Of a stretch of DNA of 64,000 nucleotides, positions 27,106 through 35,592 are shown one piece after another. The notes below the pieces were generated by a model. That model saw nothing but the letters and a program-made list of their open reading frames with translations. It ran no database searches and was not told the DNA's origin. Numbering within the stretch: the stretch's first letter is position 1; each line of letters begins with the position of its first letter. The position numbers and the translations under genes were made by a program. The DNA is taken from positions 18,591 through 82,590 of the forward strand of contig SVRP01000002.1 of the NCBI GenBank assembly GCA_015064735.1, read 5' to 3'. Source of the DNA: Oscillospiraceae bacterium. Its GTDB lineage: Bacteria > Bacillota > Clostridia > Oscillospirales > CAG-272.

Positions 27106-27930
27106 TTACTTAGATGTTTGTCCAAGTTCATCGGCTCTTTTTGTACATGCACGCATCGCGTTTTCGATTATCATGTCAAAATTACAGCCATTAAGGGACT
27201 TTAATGCCTGCTCGGTAGTTCCGCCCTTGGATGCGACCTTGGAAATTAATATTTCGGGCGAATCCGAGGACTGCTTTAGCAAAAGTGCAGAGCCTATGAC
27301 CATATCGCAGATTGCATCAAGCAGACCGTTATCGGTAATACCTTGTGCAAGCGCTCCCTTGTATATTGCATTAATAAATTTAAAAACGTACGCGGGGGAT
27401 GACGACGTTACTCCGATTATTCTGTTCATTTCAGATTCGTCAATTATCAGAATACTACCTGCTGATTTAAATATATCGCACACAAAATTAAAGCTTTCAC
27501 GCGGTATATTGTTGTTTTCGCAAATTACGGACGTTCCTTTGCCAATAAGCATGGGAAGATTCGGAAGTACTCGCACGACCGCTGCATTTTTTAGAGCTGC
27601 AGATACACTGTTCGAAGTTATTCCGGCACCTATCGAAATGTAGTTCTTAGATTTACAGTCAGGAACATCAGAAATTTCACTCAAGACCTCAGGATAGTTC
27701 TGAGGCTTAACAGAAAGTAATACATAATTGGATGAGGAAACAGCTTCGGTGATGCTATTTGCCACTGTTATTTCAACGTTGTTGGAATTGAAATCAGCAT
27801 ATTGCTCAGTGTTTTTATCATAAAGAATAATTTGTGAAACAGAGACATCTGATGAAATAATTCCGGAAATAATAGATTTAGCCATATTTCCAACTCCAAT
27901 AATGGCTAAAACATTTTTGTTTTCAATCAT
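27106..27930 (-). CDS. proC: Pyrroline-5-carboxylate reductase ProC
   Basis: ProC reduces pyrroline-5-carboxylate to proline with NAD(P)H. The Rossmann start LAIIGVGNMAKSIISGI, the VLSVKPQNYP segment, VRVLPNLPMLIGKG and the C-terminal signature region (VASKGGTTEQAL) are present. 274 residues is normal. It lies 37 bases downstream of the RNA methyltransferase gene on the same strand. No other proline genes are nearby. The N-terminal glycine pattern GVGNMA is normal for the family. Confidence 0.95.
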   Translation of the reverse strand: MIENKNVLAIIGVGNMAKSIISGIISSDVSVSQIILYDKNTEQYADFNSNNVEITVANSITEAVSSSNYVLLSVKPQNYPEVLSEISDVPDCKSKNYISIGAGITSNSVSAALKNAAVVRVLPNLPMLIGKGTSVICENNNIPRESFNFVCDIFKSAGSILIIDESEMNRIIGVTSSSPAYVFKFINAIYKGALAQGITDNGLLDAICDMVIGSALLLKQSSDSPEILISKVASKGGTTEQALKSLNGCNFDMIIENAMRACTKRADELGQTSK

Positions 27931-27967
27931 ATTTTGTAGACTCCGAATTGTATGAAATGGTATTTTA

Positions 27968-28741
27968 TTATTTGTTATATCTTAATATTTCAAAGGCAAA
28001 AACTGCAGAAGCGGCAGCTGTGGAAAGTGATCCGCCAAACGTATTTCCGTAATCGATTCTAACTATCTTATCAGAGGCGTCAAGAACATTTCTTGAAATT
28101 CCTCTCTTTTCGCCCCCCAAAATAACAAGCAAAGGCTTAGAAAGGGAAGTGTCAAATAATGAAACAGAGTCCCTAATACCCGCACTTATTACAGTGTACC
28201 CTTTTGACTTAAAAATGGAAATTGCTTCCAGTGGGTCGGCGACAAACATATTCATCAGCTCCGATGTTCCTGCTGATGAACGCGCAACTATACCGGCAGC
28301 ACCCATCCAATTTCGTTCTCCAACTATAATTCCATCGACACCGGCGGCATAAAGAGAGCGAATTGAATATCCGAAATTATAAGGATCTTCGACACCTTCT
28401 AATATAAAATATACTCCATATTGGTTTACACATTCACTTGACAGTTTGTATAAACTACGGTTGCCGCACAATGCGATAATTCCGCCGTGCGTATTTCCAA
28501 CTGTAAGTTTATCAATATTTTCAGATTCAGTTATTTCGATTTCAAATCCAAGCTGATATGATTTAGCCTTAAGAAATGACAACTCTCGGGATTTTGCCTT
28601 GATTTTGGATTTGTCAAATAATATTTTTTGAATAGATCTATCGGTAATATTGTTTTCAAATCCTTTAATAACTGCCGATATTGAGGTCATACCTTCAAAT
28701 ACATTAGAATCCTCAAATTTCGAATTTTCTTTTTTTGTCAT
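27968..28741 (-). CDS. TrmH/SpoU-family RNA 2'-O-methyltransferase
   Basis: 257 residues. The SPOUT knot motifs are clear: EDPYNFGYSIRSLYAAG (motif 1), LLVILGGEKRGIS (motif 2) and SLSTAAASAVFAFEIL (motif 3). Members methylate ribose 2'-OH groups of tRNA or rRNA. The N-terminal 90 residues look like the substrate-binding extension of RlmB-like proteins. Which nucleotide is modified cannot be read from sequence. It is divergent from spoIIID with a 74-base gap and probably cotranscribed with proC. Confidence 0.88.
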   Translation of the reverse strand: MTKKENSKFEDSNVFEGMTSISAVIKGFENNITDRSIQKILFDKSKIKAKSRELSFLKAKSYQLGFEIEITESENIDKLTVGNTHGGIIALCGNRSLYKLSSECVNQYGVYFILEGVEDPYNFGYSIRSLYAAGVDGIIVGERNWMGAAGIVARSSAGTSELMNMFVADPLEAISIFKSKGYTVISAGIRDSVSLFDTSLSKPLLVILGGEKRGISRNVLDASDKIVRIDYGNTFGGSLSTAAASAVFAFEILRYNK

Positions 28742-28775
28742 TGTTAATCCTTATTAATAATATTTGTCGGATAGA

Positions 28776-28783
28776 CATATATT
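28776..28783 (+). promoter_or_regulatory. Possible sigma-E -10 element before spoIIID
   Basis: CATATATT resembles the sporulation sigma-E -10 consensus (CATACAAT-like). The AT-rich stretch upstream offers no -35 at the ideal distance. In Bacillus subtilis spoIIID is transcribed by sigma-E, which makes the site plausible but unproven. Confidence 0.3.
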
Positions 28784-28815
28784 GTATTAAAAACAATTGT
28801 GAAAGCGAGTCTGTT

Positions 28816-29073
28816 ATGATATACACATCATCCGGCAAAGAAAGATGTATAATATTAGCTACGTATCTTGTTGAAAATAAAGCAACTGTAAGAAAGGTAG
28901 CAACGCATTTTGGGATAAGCAAGAGTACCGTACATAAAGACATAACGAATAATTTAAAAAGGATAAATACAGAGCTATATTTACAGGCAAAGGAAATACT
29001 TGAAATAAATAAGAAAGAACGTCATATACGTGGCGGTGAGGCTACAAGGCAAAAGTATCGCCAAAACAAGTAG
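28816..29073 (+). CDS. spoIIID: Sporulation transcriptional regulator SpoIIID
   Basis: 85 residues from the ATG at 28816; the longer ORF from 28735 has no family match in its extension. The helix-turn-helix TVRKVATHFGISKSTVHKDI and the C-terminal basic signature ERHIRGGEATRQKY are hallmark SpoIIID. In Bacillus this small DNA-binding protein tunes the sigma-E regulon in the mother cell and links to sigma-K. Its presence, with spoIVA in the same window, shows the host belongs to a spore-forming lineage. The ribosome binding site is weak (GAAAGCGAG). A terminator palindrome follows. Confidence 0.95.
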   Translation: MIYTSSGKERCIILATYLVENKATVRKVATHFGISKSTVHKDITNNLKRINTELYLQAKEILEINKKERHIRGGEATRQKYRQNK

Positions 29074-29116
29074 TCGCAGGTATGTCCGTAAATAAATCCT
29101 AAAAAGCCATTCCCTA

Positions 29117-29146
29117 AATTATACAAAATTTGCATTTTGTATAATT
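29117..29146 (+). terminator. Hairpin after spoIIID
   Basis: A perfect 13-base inverted repeat, AATTATACAAAAT with ATTTTGTATAATT, has a TTGC loop and is followed by ATGTTTGTG. The T tail is weak, so it may act in either direction or only stabilise the mRNA end. The rest of 29147-29262 is AT-rich with no further feature seen. Confidence 0.6.
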
Positions 29147-29262
29147 ATGTTTGTGCCTTTATCTTATTTCGGTTAACATATATTTTACCATAATTTATAT
29201 CCAATGTCAAGTTGCTCTCCTCTACTTATTGCAATAAAATTTTTATAAATCACAAAAAGGTA

Positions 29263-29291
29263 TTGATTATTTACTGAATATTTGATATAAT
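29263..29291 (+). promoter_or_regulatory. Sigma-A promoter of the 144-residue gene
   Basis: TTGATT and TATAAT are separated by 17 bases. A 40-base leader with a strong GGAGGAAAG site follows before the ATG at 29332. Confidence 0.8.
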
Positions 29292-29331
29292 ACTGTTGTT
29301 ATAACAAAATATCATTTGGAGGAAAGAAAAA

Positions 29332-29766
29332 ATGGCATTAAAAATGAGATTTCTTTACTATTCCGGCAAGGCTAAAATCAAAAATATGGCTGAGCTTGTA
29401 AAGGTTGAATTTGACCTTGCGCAGAATCACAACGCTATCGACATTATCCCCCCTGCATATTCCTGTGAAAACGAAAGACTTGTTATTCTTGCAGTGTCCG
29501 GCAAGGGCGAGCCTGATGACGTGCTTCGCAGATTCTGTTCCGAGCTTAACAAGAAAAAGGCTCAGAACGTAGCTCTTCTCGTAGACGGCGATGAAAAAAT
29601 AGCAAACCGTCTTCTTGAAGTACTTAAGGAGACCGGTACAAACGTTTCTGATAACGTATTCTATGTTAACTCTTCCTTTAAGCTCTTTGGTGGCGGTAAG
29701 GTTACCGACGATGAAAAGAAGCAGCTTCTTGACTGGGTTCACGAGACTGTTAACAATCTTCAGTGA
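29332..29766 (+). CDS. Conserved small protein, possibly flavodoxin-like
   Basis: 144 residues, monocistronic, with a strong promoter, strong ribosome binding site and strong terminator, so probably well expressed. The pattern of a hydrophobic strand ending in YYSGKAK, a helix, a second strand (RLVILAVSGKG) and VALLVDGDEK is reminiscent of a flavodoxin-type alpha/beta fold. The phosphate-binding T/S cluster of true flavodoxins is not clearly kept, so FMN binding is doubtful. No signal peptide or membrane segment. I do not recognise a named family. Confidence 0.6.
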   Translation: MALKMRFLYYSGKAKIKNMAELVKVEFDLAQNHNAIDIIPPAYSCENERLVILAVSGKGEPDDVLRRFCSELNKKKAQNVALLVDGDEKIANRLLEVLKETGTNVSDNVFYVNSSFKLFGGGKVTDDEKKQLLDWVHETVNNLQ

Positions 29767-29777
29767 CTAATATAATT

Positions 29778-29815
29778 AAAAGAATCGGGTGTTTGATCAC
29801 CCGATTCTTTTTTTG
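29778..29815 (+). terminator. Strong terminator after the 144-residue gene
   Basis: AAAGAATCGGGTG pairs with CACCCGATTCTTT around TTTGAT and is followed by an unbroken T run. Confidence 0.93.
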
Positions 29816-29891
29816 TTACAAGTTGTTTGATGTTTTGTATAATTATATGCTCATAATTTTTTAGTGATTTCAAAAAAAACATAAATATGTA

Positions 29892-29920
29892 TTGTATTAT
29901 TTGATAAAATGTGTTATAAT
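29892..29920 (+). promoter_or_regulatory. Sigma-A promoter of apgM
   Basis: TTGTAT and TATAAT are spaced by 17 bases, 35 bases upstream of the apgM ATG. Confidence 0.72.
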
Positions 29921-29954
29921 TATACGAATATATATTTACGGAGCGAGGTATATT

Positions 29955-31169
29955 ATGAAATACTTAGTTTTAATTCCCGACGGAATGGCTGATGAATCTA
30001 TAAATGCATTAGGTGATCTTACTCCTATGCAAAAAGCAAACAAACCTACAATGGACATGCTTGCTTCAAAATCAATTGTTGGAACCGTGTCTAATGTTCC
30101 TCAAGGAATGGTTCCCGAAAGCGATACTGCAAACATGGCAATTCTTTCTTTTGACCCTAAAATATATTCCAAGGGACGTTCACCTCTTGAGGCTGTAAGT
30201 ATGGGGATTGAAATGATGCCCGATGAAACAGCATACCGTTGCAACGTGGTAACCCTTACCGAAGAACAGGAAAATTACGAGGACAGAATTATACTCGACC
30301 ACAGCGCTGACGAGATAACAACCGCTGAGGCTGATAAGCTTATAAAGACACTTGAAGAAAAGCTTGGAAATGAATTACGTAAGTTCTATACCGGTGTTAG
30401 CTACAGACATTGTCTTATTTGGAAAAACGGTAATGATAAATACAATTTCATGCGTCCCCATGATATTCTCGGAAAAAGAATCGGAGACTATCTTCCCAAG
30501 GTTGAGGATGGCGGAGAAGAATTTCTCGAGCTTATGAAGAAGAGCTATGATATACTCAAGGATCACCCTGTGAATCTTGACCGTAAGGCTAGAGGCCTTA
30601 AGCCTGCAAACTCTGCATGGCTTTGGAGCCCCGGAAAGAAACCGCAACTTCCCTCTTTCAAGGCAAAATGGGGTCTTGATGCTGCTGTAATTTCCGCAGT
30701 TGACCTTATAAAGGGTATTGGACTTTGCGCTGAAATGAAATCTATTGATGTGGAAGGCGCAACCGGAAATGTACATACAAATTACGACGGCAAGGCTCAG
30801 GCGGCTATAGAAGCATTTAAGGAAGGCATCGAGCTTGTTTACGTTCACGTAGAGGGTCCCGATGAGTGCGGACACAGAGCAGAGATTGAAAATAAGGTTA
30901 GATCCATAGAGCTTATTGATCAGAAGATTCTCTTCCCTGTTTATGAATATTTAAAGAGTTGCGGAGAAGAATTCAAAATTATGATCCTCCCCGATCATCC
31001 CACGCCTATCCGTATCAGAACTCATTCTATTGATCCCGTTCCTTTTATGATATATTCTTCAAAGAAGGATATGAACGGTGTAACAACGTTTGATGAGTTC
31101 ACTGCACGAGCAACAAATTATTACATTCCTGACGGATATACACTTATGGGAGAGCTTGTAGAGAAATAA
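29955..31169 (+). CDS. apgM: Cofactor-independent phosphoglycerate mutase, ApgM type
   Basis: 404 residues of the alkaline-phosphatase-like superfamily, converting 3- to 2-phosphoglycerate with bound metal ions. It begins MKYLVLIPDGMADE (metal Asp) and has the phospho-acceptor serine in VPESDTANMAILSFDP, YVHVEGPDECGHR and ILPDHPTPI (metal-binding Asp and His). This is the archaeal-type ApgM family rather than GpmI, which is near 510 residues. The ATG at 29955 after GAGCGAGG is preferred to the TTG at 29892. The lepB gene follows after 34 bases. Some relatives are annotated as homoserine kinase-like (ThrH-type); the full conservation of the mutase motifs favours the glycolytic role. Confidence 0.88.
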   Translation: MKYLVLIPDGMADESINALGDLTPMQKANKPTMDMLASKSIVGTVSNVPQGMVPESDTANMAILSFDPKIYSKGRSPLEAVSMGIEMMPDETAYRCNVVTLTEEQENYEDRIILDHSADEITTAEADKLIKTLEEKLGNELRKFYTGVSYRHCLIWKNGNDKYNFMRPHDILGKRIGDYLPKVEDGGEEFLELMKKSYDILKDHPVNLDRKARGLKPANSAWLWSPGKKPQLPSFKAKWGLDAAVISAVDLIKGIGLCAEMKSIDVEGATGNVHTNYDGKAQAAIEAFKEGIELVYVHVEGPDECGHRAEIENKVRSIELIDQKILFPVYEYLKSCGEEFKIMILPDHPTPIRIRTHSIDPVPFMIYSSKKDMNGVTTFDEFTARATNYYIPDGYTLMGELVEK

Positions 31170-31203
31170 TTGAGATAATTTTCCTGTCTCGGAAAGGAGT
31201 ATC

Positions 31204-31851
31204 ATGTCAGACATGAACACAGATAAGGAATTTGATTCCGTGGAAAACGAAAAAGAAGAAAAAGAAGAATCGGCAGATTCCAAAGCACAACCCAATAAAA
31301 AAGGTGAAAAGAATTTTCTCAATGAATTTGTCGACTATGTTGAAATGTTTGCATTAGCCGTGTGTTTTGTTGTATTGACATTTACCTTCCTGTTCAGGGT
31401 ATGCACGGTAGACGGTGCATCTATGAACAATACCCTTTCTCACGGAGAAAGAATTATTATTTCTGATATGTTCTATACTCCTAAGAGAAACGATGTAGTT
31501 GTTTTTTACGAAAACGATACATTAAAGCGTCCCGTAGTCAAAAGAGTTATAGCCACCGAGGGAGAGTCGGTTGATATTGATTATTTCAGTGATACAATGC
31601 GTGTTACGGTAACGTCTGTTGACGGTAAAAAGACGGTTTTGGAAGAAGATTTTATTTTATACAATTATCAGAAATATTATGTAGATGAATCCTTTGTTGT
31701 TCCCGAAAACCATGTGTTTGTTATGGGTGATAACAGAAACGATTCAAGAGACAGCCGAGATCCTTCTATCGGATTTGTAGATGAGAGAACAATTCTCGGA
31801 AAGGTGATATTCAGAATAACTCCTATTTCAAATGCCGGAAGTATTAAGTAA
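31204..31851 (+). CDS. lepB: Signal peptidase I
   Basis: 215 residues. A long charged cytoplasmic N-terminus (about 45 residues, rich in Glu/Lys) precedes one membrane helix (FALAVCFVVLTFTFLF). The catalytic serine is in VDGASMNNTL and the general-base lysine in VVKRVIATEG; the C-terminal box reads MGDNRNDSRDSR. It cleaves signal peptides outside the membrane. The window holds several such secreted substrates (8148, 13733). RBS GGAAAGGAG precedes the ATG, and the rbgA gene starts 13 bases after its stop. Confidence 0.96.
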   Translation: MSDMNTDKEFDSVENEKEEKEESADSKAQPNKKGEKNFLNEFVDYVEMFALAVCFVVLTFTFLFRVCTVDGASMNNTLSHGERIIISDMFYTPKRNDVVVFYENDTLKRPVVKRVIATEGESVDIDYFSDTMRVTVTSVDGKKTVLEEDFILYNYQKYYVDESFVVPENHVFVMGDNRNDSRDSRDPSIGFVDERTILGKVIFRITPISNAGSIK

Positions 31852-31863
31852 AAGGAAAAAGAA

Positions 31864-32748
31864 ATGCCTTCACAAATGATACAGTGGTTTCCCGGACACA
31901 TGGCGAAAACAAGACGCCTTATTTCCGAGAATATTAAGAATGTTGATGCAGTAATTGAAATACTGGATGCAAGAATCCCGTATAGCTCAAGAAATCCGGA
32001 AATAGTTCGTCTTTGTAGTGATAAGCCGTCCATTATATTGCTTAATAAAGCATCGCTTGCAGATGACAGTGTTACAGATAGATGGGCAAGGTACTATACT
32101 AATGAGAACACGGTATGTATTAAAACCGATTGTATTACGGGAAAAGGATTGTCCCAGATTGCGCCCGAATTAAAAAAGCTATGCGAAAAGAAATTAGCAA
32201 AATATGAAGAAAAAGGAATGAACGGCAGAGCTATAAAGGCTATGGTTGTCGGAATTCCCAACGTGGGAAAATCCTCTCTTATCAACAAACTATCGGGAGA
32301 GAAAAAAACCAAGGTGGAAAACCGTCCCGGAGTTACTCTTGATAAGCAATGGGTAACTACTAATATCGGTATTCTTTTGCTCGATATGCCGGGAGTTCTT
32401 TGGCCAAAATTTGATGAAAGATCTGTTGGAGAGAATTTAGCAATAACGGGAGCAATAAAGGATGATATTCTTGATATAGAAGAAATTGCGATGGTTCTCT
32501 GCTCAAGATTGAGAACGCACTACCCCGCTCTGCTTTGCCAAAGATATAAATTAGATGCGGTTCCGTCCGCTTACGAAATGGATGATTATGACTTACTTGC
32601 ACTTATAGGAAAAAAGAGAGGCTTTCTTATTTCAGGCGGAGAGGTTAATATGGAAAGAACTGCTAATATGCTTATAGATGAGTATAGGGCAGCTAAAATT
32701 GGACAGATATCATTGGACATTATTAAGGACGTTGAAAGCAATGCTTGA
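31864..32748 (+). CDS. rbgA: Ribosome biogenesis GTPase YlqF/RbgA
   Basis: 294 residues with the circularly permuted GTPase order: WFPGHMAKT at the start, LLNKASLAD (G4), then GIPNVGKSSLIN (G1) and LDMPGVLWPKF (G3). RbgA helps late assembly of the 50S subunit in Firmicutes. It lies in the order lepB-rbgA-rnhB-yraN that is common in this phylum. Its end overlaps the rnhB start by 8 bases, which implies coupled translation. Confidence 0.95.
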   Translation: MPSQMIQWFPGHMAKTRRLISENIKNVDAVIEILDARIPYSSRNPEIVRLCSDKPSIILLNKASLADDSVTDRWARYYTNENTVCIKTDCITGKGLSQIAPELKKLCEKKLAKYEEKGMNGRAIKAMVVGIPNVGKSSLINKLSGEKKTKVENRPGVTLDKQWVTTNIGILLLDMPGVLWPKFDERSVGENLAITGAIKDDILDIEEIAMVLCSRLRTHYPALLCQRYKLDAVPSAYEMDDYDLLALIGKKRGFLISGGEVNMERTANMLIDEYRAAKIGQISLDIIKDVESNA

Positions 32749-33340
32749 TTATAAAATTGAAAATGAGATGAGGGCTCTCGGATATGAGCATGTATGCGGA
32801 GTCGATGAGGCAGGCAGAGGACCTCTTTGCGGCCCCGTTGTTGCTGCAGCGGTTATTCTTCCGGATGGATTGTACATTGAAGGATTGAACGATTCCAAAA
32901 AGCTTACCGAAAAGAAAAGAGAAAAGCTATTTGACGAAATATGTAATTCAGCCATCGCCTATGCTATTGCGGAAGGCACGGTTGAGGAAATAAATAACAC
33001 CAACATTCTTGAAGCAACCCTGCTTGCAATGCGCAGAGCAATTTCTTCCCTTTCTGTAAAGGCTGATTTTGCTCTGATCGACGGAAATGTTTCAAGAGAT
33101 TTTCAACTCCCTGTAAAAGCCGTTATCCATGGTGATGCCATTTCCCCGTCTATTGCAGCAGCATCTATTCTTGCTAAGGTTACGCGAGACAGACTTTGTT
33201 ATGAGCTTGACCGTCAGTATCCCGAATACGGAATAGCGAAGCATAAAGGGTATGGAACTAAGGCTCATATGGATGCTTTGCGGAAGCATGGCACAGCGCC
33301 TATTTACAGAACGAAATTTATCAGATTTTTGCAGAATTAA
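32741..33340 (+). CDS. rnhB: Ribonuclease HII
   Basis: 199 residues from the ATG at 32741; the ORF track start lies inside rbgA. RNase HII removes ribonucleotides embedded in DNA and RNA primers. Metal-binding residues are seen in CGVDEAGRGPLCG (Asp-Glu pair), ALIDGN (Asp) and AASILAKVTRDRL (final Asp). Length and motif order are standard. It is followed directly by yraN, 2 bases after its stop. Confidence 0.96.
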   Translation: MLDYKIENEMRALGYEHVCGVDEAGRGPLCGPVVAAAVILPDGLYIEGLNDSKKLTEKKREKLFDEICNSAIAYAIAEGTVEEINNTNILEATLLAMRRAISSLSVKADFALIDGNVSRDFQLPVKAVIHGDAISPSIAAASILAKVTRDRLCYELDRQYPEYGIAKHKGYGTKAHMDALRKHGTAPIYRTKFIRFLQN

Positions 33341-33342
33341 CC

Positions 33343-33738
33343 ATGAAAACTACTGATATAGGCAGACTTGGAGAAAATCTTGCGGCAAAATATTTGCGAA
33401 AGAATAATTATAAAATCATTGAAGCTAATAAGCATCAGTCTCATAATGAAATTGATTTGATTGTTGCTGACAAGAACTATATTGTTTTTGTAGAAGTAAA
33501 AACTCGTTCAGTAAAAATATATGATGAGTATCTTCCCTACGGTACTCCCGCATCCGCCGTTACACAAGGAAAACGAAATCGAACTGTAACAGCTGCAAAA
33601 GAGTATTTGTCTGCAAACCGTTTTTCGAAACATGCAAAAAAGCAACCCAGAATAGATGTTGTAGAGATTTATCTTGAAAAAGATACGGCAAAGCTTCTCA
33701 AATTAAATCATATTGTAGATGCATTTGGAGCAAATTAG
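33343..33738 (+). CDS. yraN: YraN (UPF0102) family nuclease-like protein
   Basis: 131 residues. The restriction-endonuclease-like core is visible as GRLGENLAAKYL, then the acidic site in NEIDLIVADKN and the strand FVEVKTRS with Glu and Lys, matching a D-ExK nuclease pattern. The family is widespread next to rnhB; its cellular role is not settled. It starts 2 bases after the rnhB stop, so translation is likely coupled. thrC follows after 36 bases. Confidence 0.92.
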   Translation: MKTTDIGRLGENLAAKYLRKNNYKIIEANKHQSHNEIDLIVADKNYIVFVEVKTRSVKIYDEYLPYGTPASAVTQGKRNRTVTAAKEYLSANRFSKHAKKQPRIDVVEIYLEKDTAKLLKLNHIVDAFGAN

Positions 33739-33774
33739 AATATTTAATATACATAAAAAGAAAGGCAAAGCAAA

Positions 33775-35253
33775 ATGAAATATTACAGTACAAGAGATGA
33801 AAATAAGATTGAATTTGACTCTGCACAGATAATTAAGCAGGGCTTGGCGGCTGACGGTGGACTTTTTGTTCCCGAGACTCTTCCTGCAATTACTGAAGAA
33901 GAAATAAACAGATTATGCGGAATGACATACCCTGAAAGAGCGGCATATGTGCTTTCGAAGTTTTTGACCGATTATACCTATGATGAGTTGGTTAATGATT
34001 GCAAGGAGGCATATAGCGAGACTTCTTTTGACGGAGGCGCGGCACCTCTCAAAAAGGTAACAGATAATATTTTTTCACTGGAGCTTTGGCACGGACCCAC
34101 AGCTGCGTTTAAGGATATGGCGCTTCAGATAATGCCCCGTTTGCTTTCAAGAGCGCTTGTTAAGACGGGCGAAATTAATACTGCGCTTATCCTTGTTGCA
34201 ACCTCCGGTGATACCGGTAAGGCAGCGCTTGAGGGATATAAGGATATCGACAGAATTAAGATAATCGTATTCTATCCCGTTGACGGTGTAAGTCAGGTAC
34301 AGAAGCTTCAGATGGCGACACAGACCGGAAATAACGTGAAGGTTTGTGCGATTAAGGGGAATTTTGACGATGCACAGACCGGCGTTAAGAAGATATTCTC
34401 AGATAATGATGCAAAAGCAAAGCTTCTTGAGAATAAATACGTTCTTTCCAGCGCTAACTCTATAAATTGGGGACGTCTTGCTCCTCAGATAGTATATTAC
34501 ATTTCTGCTTACTGTGATCTCATTAATCAAAAGGAAATCAAGTACGGCGAAACAGTAAATGTTTGTGTTCCTACCGGAAACTTTGGTAATATTTTTGCCG
34601 CATATATTGCGAAAAATATGGGACTTCCCCTTAATAAGCTTATATGCGCCTCTAATTCGAACAATGTTCTTACGGAGTTCCTTGAAACCGGAACCTATGA
34701 CCGTAACCGTAATTTCCACTTAACAATGTCTCCCTCAATGGACATCCTTATTTCAAGCAATCTTGAGCGCCTTATTTATTTTTCATCCGATGCAAAGACT
34801 ACGGCATCTTATATGGCTTCTCTTAATAAGGATGGTAAGTATACAGTTTCCAATGATATTAAGGACAAGATCAGCGAGACCTTTTCGGGTTATTACGCAA
34901 GTGAGGAAGAAACCGCAACCACTCTCAAAAAGTTCTATACCGATTATAACTATCTTGCTGATACCCATACTTCTGTAGCTCTTAATTGTGCTGAAAAGTA
35001 TATTGCAAAAAATAATGACGGTAAGAAGATGATAGTTGCTTCTACTGCAAGCCCCTATAAGTTTGCCGCTGATGTTTATAAGTCGATTACCGGATCGGTT
35101 GCTCCGGAAGGAACTAAGGCTCTGGATGCACTTTCCGAGCTTACGGGTACAGTAATAACAATTCCTTTGCGCGGTCTCTCCGAGAAGGAAGTTCGGTTTA
35201 CGGACATAATCGAAGCATCCGATATGCTTGAAGAGGTATATAAGTTTATGTAA
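33775..35253 (+). CDS. thrC: Threonine synthase
   Basis: 492 residues. This PLP enzyme turns O-phosphohomoserine into threonine. The PLP lysine is in TAAFKDMALQ, the phosphate-binding loop is VATSGDTGKAAL, and SSANSINWGRL and PTGNFGNIFAAY are typical of the long (yeast-like) ThrC class. No other threonine gene lies near. RBS AAAGAAAGG precedes the ATG. A hairpin 6 bases after the stop ends the transcript. Confidence 0.96.
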   Translation: MKYYSTRDENKIEFDSAQIIKQGLAADGGLFVPETLPAITEEEINRLCGMTYPERAAYVLSKFLTDYTYDELVNDCKEAYSETSFDGGAAPLKKVTDNIFSLELWHGPTAAFKDMALQIMPRLLSRALVKTGEINTALILVATSGDTGKAALEGYKDIDRIKIIVFYPVDGVSQVQKLQMATQTGNNVKVCAIKGNFDDAQTGVKKIFSDNDAKAKLLENKYVLSSANSINWGRLAPQIVYYISAYCDLINQKEIKYGETVNVCVPTGNFGNIFAAYIAKNMGLPLNKLICASNSNNVLTEFLETGTYDRNRNFHLTMSPSMDILISSNLERLIYFSSDAKTTASYMASLNKDGKYTVSNDIKDKISETFSGYYASEEETATTLKKFYTDYNYLADTHTSVALNCAEKYIAKNNDGKKMIVASTASPYKFAADVYKSITGSVAPEGTKALDALSELTGTVITIPLRGLSEKEVRFTDIIEASDMLEEVYKFM

Positions 35254-35258
35254 CAATT

Positions 35259-35291
35259 TTGGGTTGCCGTATATACTTTACGGCAACCCAA
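35259..35291. terminator. Hairpin between thrC and the DUF1540 gene
   Basis: TTGGGTTGCCGT pairs with ACGGCAACCCAA across an AT loop. It is placed to end both thrC and the convergent DUF1540 gene, though neither flank has a long T run. Confidence 0.8.
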
Positions 35292-35304
35292 TTCAACTGT
35301 TAAA

Positions 35305-35490
35305 TTACTTTCTTTCCTTGAAAGTAGCGCATACAGTTTCAGTACTGCTCGTTGCATTGCAGGGACCGACAGAAATCTGTCCTGCCATACAGTAGGTCTC
35401 GCAATCGTGGTACATACAATTTTTTACATCACATTTTATTCCCTTAATGTGCTCCTTGCAACAACTGCGCTTGTCTTTTTCGTTATTCAT
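35305..35490 (-). CDS. DUF1540-type cysteine-rich small protein
   Basis: 61 residues with nine cysteines. The core IKCDVKNCMYHDCETYCMAGQI with a later GPCNA and TVCATF matches the DUF1540 pattern, found in Clostridia and Bacilli, probably a small metal-binding fold. It has a strong AAGGAGG site and is convergent with thrC. The function is unknown. Nothing in the neighbourhood helps, although it lies between genes transcribed on the other strand. Confidence 0.82.
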   Translation of the reverse strand: MNNEKDKRSCCKEHIKGIKCDVKNCMYHDCETYCMAGQISVGPCNATSSTETVCATFKERK

Positions 35491-35592
35491 TTTATTATAT
35501 CCTCCTTCTTTGGGATACTTTTATTATTATCATAACCTGCTGTTTTATTCAAAACAGTAACTAATTATTATGTAATGAAAGGAGCTCTATGT

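Noticed and set aside
29117-29146. Perfect palindrome considered as a recombination or replication site
   Set aside because: Position just after spoIIID and a short loop fit a terminator hairpin better; no other sites of that kind were seen.
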